64,000 nt of DNA from Hymenobacter sp. 15J16-1T3B (GTDB lineage: Bacteria > Bacteroidota > Bacteroidia > Cytophagales > Hymenobacteraceae), in contig NZ_JAJFAV010000020.1 in assembly GCF_020711235.1 (NCBI RefSeq), positions 46,644-110,643 on the forward strand. The letters run 5' to 3'. Under the pieces are notes generated by a model, which saw only the letters and a program-made list of their open reading frames with translations, ran no database searches and was not told where the DNA came from. Of the stretch, positions 61,827-64,000 are shown one piece after another (the first letter of the stretch is position 1; each line of letters opens with the position of its first letter). The position numbers were made by a program, and so were the translations under genes.

Positions 61827-63464
61827 TTACGAGGGGCGCACGTTCTTCACGGCCACCAAGCTGTTGAGGTACTCCTCGATGTTGGTGTAGCCATCCTTGC
61901 CGCGCACCTGGCTGGCGTCCGAGGCGTCGTTGGGGTTGAGCTTGTTTTTCTTCTCGTACTGGTCGGGCATGCCGTCCTTGTCCGAGTCCTGGTAGGGCGT
62001 GCCGGCGTAGGTGGGGTAGCCCCCCACCTGGCTTACGTCGGTGATGATGCCCTGCTTGTAGGAGTCGATGGGCAGGCGGCGGTGCTTGAACTGCGTGTCG
62101 GGCAGCTTCACGTTGGGCAGGGCGTTGATTTTGCCGGTGCGCACCTGCTCAATCACGCGGGTGTCGACGGCGTCGCGCTTGGGCAGGGTGGCCCCGGCGT
62201 TTTCCAGCACGTAGTCGTAGGCCTTCTGGGCGGGCATGATGGTAATTTGCGGCATGGGCAGCGGGGCATTCACCTTCATGTCGGGCATGTACTTGCCGGC
62301 GTTGGCCAGCTCCTCCACCTGCACGCCGCCGTCCCAGTTGTCCTTGGTCACCTTGTCGTTGCCCTCCATGATGTTACCGCTGACGTAGGCGCGGCCGTAC
62401 ACCTGGTACTTGAGCTTGCTGCGGCCCGATTCGGGCTTCAGGATGCGGTGGCCCACTGGCGAATCCTTCGGCGTCAGCGGCCCCGGCTTGTAGTAGTTGT
62501 TGATGATGTTGTACATGGCACGGTAGTCGCCGCCGTCGGTCGAGCGGTGCACCCAGTTGAACATCACGTTGTTGGCGAAGTTGAACACCCCATTCCAGCC
62601 AATCGACGGGTTGCGGCCCGCGTTGTCGGCCCACAGATTGCGCATGAAGGTGCAGTTTTCCCCGCCCAGCGTGCTGCCGAAGGCGTGGTTCCAGGTGTCC
62701 AGCGCCTCCGAGAAGATGCTGTTCTGAATGGTGATGTTCACCGTGCCCAGCTTCTGCTCGGCAATGCCGGTGCTGTCGTTGTACATGTGGCGGTACATCG
62801 ACATGTTCTCGTCCAGGCCCCAGGAGGCCGACACGTGGTCAATCATGATGTTGCCGATGGGGTTGCCCCCGATGGCGTCGTCGCGGCGGCCCACGTTGGT
62901 TTCGCCGCGGCGGAAGCGCATGTAGCGGATAATCACGTCGTGGGTGTTGATCCACACCGACTCGCCGGCCACGCACACCCCGTCGCCCGGGGCCGACTGG
63001 CCGGCAATGGTGATGTAAGGCGCCCGAATCATCAGCGGCGACTTCAGCCGGATGATGCCGGCCACGTTGAACACCACGGTGCGGGCCCCGCCTTGCTCGC
63101 AGGCCTCGCGCAAGGTGCCCGGGCCGCTGTCTTCCAAGCTGGTCACCACGATGACGCGGCCGCCGCGGCCGCCGAAGGAGTACGCGCCGCCGCCCTCGGC
63201 GCCGGGGAAGGCCGGAATGGGGGCCTGGGGCAGGTCAATCGGGCGGGCCGCCCACGGAATGTAGGGCTTGCCCTCGCGCTGCTCCTTCTGAATGATGGGG
63301 TAGGCCTTGGCCCAGGCAAGATCGGACTGGCGGCGGGCCTCCTTCATCAGCTCGTCGCTGGCCTTCTGAATGTCGGGCGGGATGGACGGATACTGCGCCA
63401 GGGCAACCGGCGCGGCGGCCAACATCAGGCCTAAACAAGCGAGGAACGAAACGGGCGTTTTCAT
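61827..63464 (-). CDS. Secreted PL1-type pectate lyase-like protein
   Basis: A 545-residue exported beta-helix protein with signal MKTPVSFLACLGLMLAAAPVALA. The pectate-lyase domain begins at about 85: FPGAEGGGAYSFGGRGG, VVTSLEDSGPGTLREAC, ITIAGQSAPGDGV, VIIRYMRFRRGE, then IDHVSASWGLDE. A C-terminal acidic segment (DSDKDGMPDQYEKKNKLNPND) looks like a calcium-binding type-3 repeat. These enzymes cut polygalacturonate by calcium-assisted beta-elimination. The region 25-80 before the lyase domain is extra and probably helical. Motif D lies 77 bases upstream of the start. Confidence 0.88.
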   Translation of the reverse strand: MKTPVSFLACLGLMLAAAPVALAQYPSIPPDIQKASDELMKEARRQSDLAWAKAYPIIQKEQREGKPYIPWAARPIDLPQAPIPAFPGAEGGGAYSFGGRGGRVIVVTSLEDSGPGTLREACEQGGARTVVFNVAGIIRLKSPLMIRAPYITIAGQSAPGDGVCVAGESVWINTHDVIIRYMRFRRGETNVGRRDDAIGGNPIGNIMIDHVSASWGLDENMSMYRHMYNDSTGIAEQKLGTVNITIQNSIFSEALDTWNHAFGSTLGGENCTFMRNLWADNAGRNPSIGWNGVFNFANNVMFNWVHRSTDGGDYRAMYNIINNYYKPGPLTPKDSPVGHRILKPESGRSKLKYQVYGRAYVSGNIMEGNDKVTKDNWDGGVQVEELANAGKYMPDMKVNAPLPMPQITIMPAQKAYDYVLENAGATLPKRDAVDTRVIEQVRTGKINALPNVKLPDTQFKHRRLPIDSYKQGIITDVSQVGGYPTYAGTPYQDSDKDGMPDQYEKKNKLNPNDASDASQVRGKDGYTNIEEYLNSLVAVKNVRPS

Positions 63465-63541
63465 GGGCGGGAATAGCTGAATTGCTCGGGGCTAAAGGTC
63501 GGCAGGGCGCGGGCCGGCACCGTGTACCATTTTTTCGACCC

Positions 63542-63559
63542 TCTGTAGCATCTTAGCAT
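63542..63559 (-). promoter_or_regulatory. Shared regulatory motif, copy D (pectate lyase)
   Basis: Minus-strand ATGCTAAGATGCTACAGA, 77 bases before the pectate-lyase start; a poor -7-like GACCTTTA lies 42 bases downstream, the spacing seen for copies B and C. A related half-match in the other direction (CAAGATTGTAGAAT, about 63592-63605) stands nearby. Confidence 0.45.
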
Positions 63560-63641
63560 GGCCGCCTTATAAGCATGGCGGCAAACCGGGTCAAGATTGT
63601 AGAATCGGACTGCCGCGGGCCGGCAATGCCCCGGCGCCGCG

Positions 63642-64000
63642 CTACAGCCAGCGCAGCTGCTGCGCCCCGAAGCCGGCCTGCTCCAGGCAGTCGGCGAGGC
63701 GGCGGCGGGCTTCGGCCGAGCGGCAGGCGGCGGCGCGCACCAACAGCTGGGTGCCCGGCCCCGCGGCCAGCTCTTCGTGCCAGGCGGCCAGGTGCCCCAC
63801 CAGCGTGGGCAGCTCGGCCGGCGCTAGGCGCGGCGCTAGGCAAGCGAGTTGCGCGCCGCCGTTGAGGGCGAAAAGTGAGTACCCAGCCACCTCGCGCTGC
63901 TCCACGCGGGTGCCCGGCGGCAAGCCCAGGTGCAGCAGCAGCGCGGGCAGCGTCGCGGCGGCCGGGGTGGCCGGCTGCGCCGCGGCGGCCGGGGCCGCCG
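63642..64000 (-). CDS. C-terminal part of an unidentified protein (partial)
   Basis: The frame is open from the window edge to the stop at 63642 and gives about 118 residues, beginning in an Ala/Pro-rich stretch and containing GYSLFALNGGAQLACLAPRL and ending CLEQAGFGAQQLRWL. The pattern loosely recalls the C-terminal tail of type III DNA methyltransferases, but this is weak. The 5' part is outside the window, so no function is given. Confidence 0.5.
   Translation of the reverse strand, partial: AAPAAAAQPATPAAATLPALLLHLGLPPGTRVEQREVAGYSLFALNGGAQLACLAPRLAPAELPTLVGHLAAWHEELAAGPGTQLLVRAAACRSAEARRRLADCLEQAGFGAQQLRWL

Noticed and set aside
63588..63606. Fifth copy of the shared regulatory motif (CAAGATTGTAGAAT, plus strand)
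   Set aside because: It points away from the pectate lyase toward no plus-strand gene and lacks the 5' half of the motif; it may be part of site D or chance.

Overview
The window looks like a high-GC Bacteroidota chromosome, most likely a Hymenobacter-like member of the Cytophagales. This is inferred from a SusC/SusD pair, a Bacteroidota-type TAnnTTTG promoter element, the glycosidase repertoire and two families of intergenic palindromic repeats. No rRNA, tRNA or CRISPR array was seen. Plus-strand genes fill roughly 0-22.8 kb and minus-strand genes fill 22.9-64 kb. The two blocks converge on a strong bidirectional terminator at 22.8 kb.

Most of the window is one large polysaccharide-utilisation region aimed at a rhamnose-rich pectic glycan. 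It holds three GH78 and one GH106 alpha-L-rhamnosidases, three GH2 enzymes, GH127, a GH141-like beta-helix protein and a BNR sialidase-fold protein. It also holds a DUF5703 six-hairpin enzyme, a GH43/GH130-like propeller, a PL1 pectate lyase and two SGNH (sialate-type) esterases plus an acetylxylan-esterase-like hydrolase. The remaining parts are SusC/SusD with DUF3826, a secreted rhamnose-mutarotase-like protein, a FucP-type and an SSS-type sugar transporter, and several oxidoreductases. GH106, GH78, GH141, GH127, GH2, a GH33-fold protein, a GH95-like protein and a GH43-like protein together recall rhamnogalacturonan-II degradation. No regulator of this region lies inside the window, but a shared motif precedes four of its promoters.

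Inserted among these genes are other modules: (i) a DUF559 nuclease gene framed by inverted copies of a hairpin repeat (193-791); (ii) an AT-rich island with a PD-(D/E)xK nuclease-like gene of unknown function (about 3.63-5.56 kb); (iii) a TetR / ketosynthase / SDR cassette with two matching operators (20.0-22.8 kb); (iv) a tightly packed six-gene cluster (34.3-41.1 kb) of two signal-less solute-binding-type proteins, two class III CoA-transferases, a Gfo/Idh/MocA oxidoreductase and a MaoC hydratase, with no ABC permease or ATPase.

The main unexplained structure is an about 47-bp hairpin repeat present in at least eleven copies. Two inverted copies frame the DUF559 gene, another inverted pair has no gene inside, several abut start codons of secreted enzymes, and three are translated within enzymes, twice as the start of a signal peptide. 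This fits a REP-like or MITE-like element family with DUF559 as the candidate partner protein.
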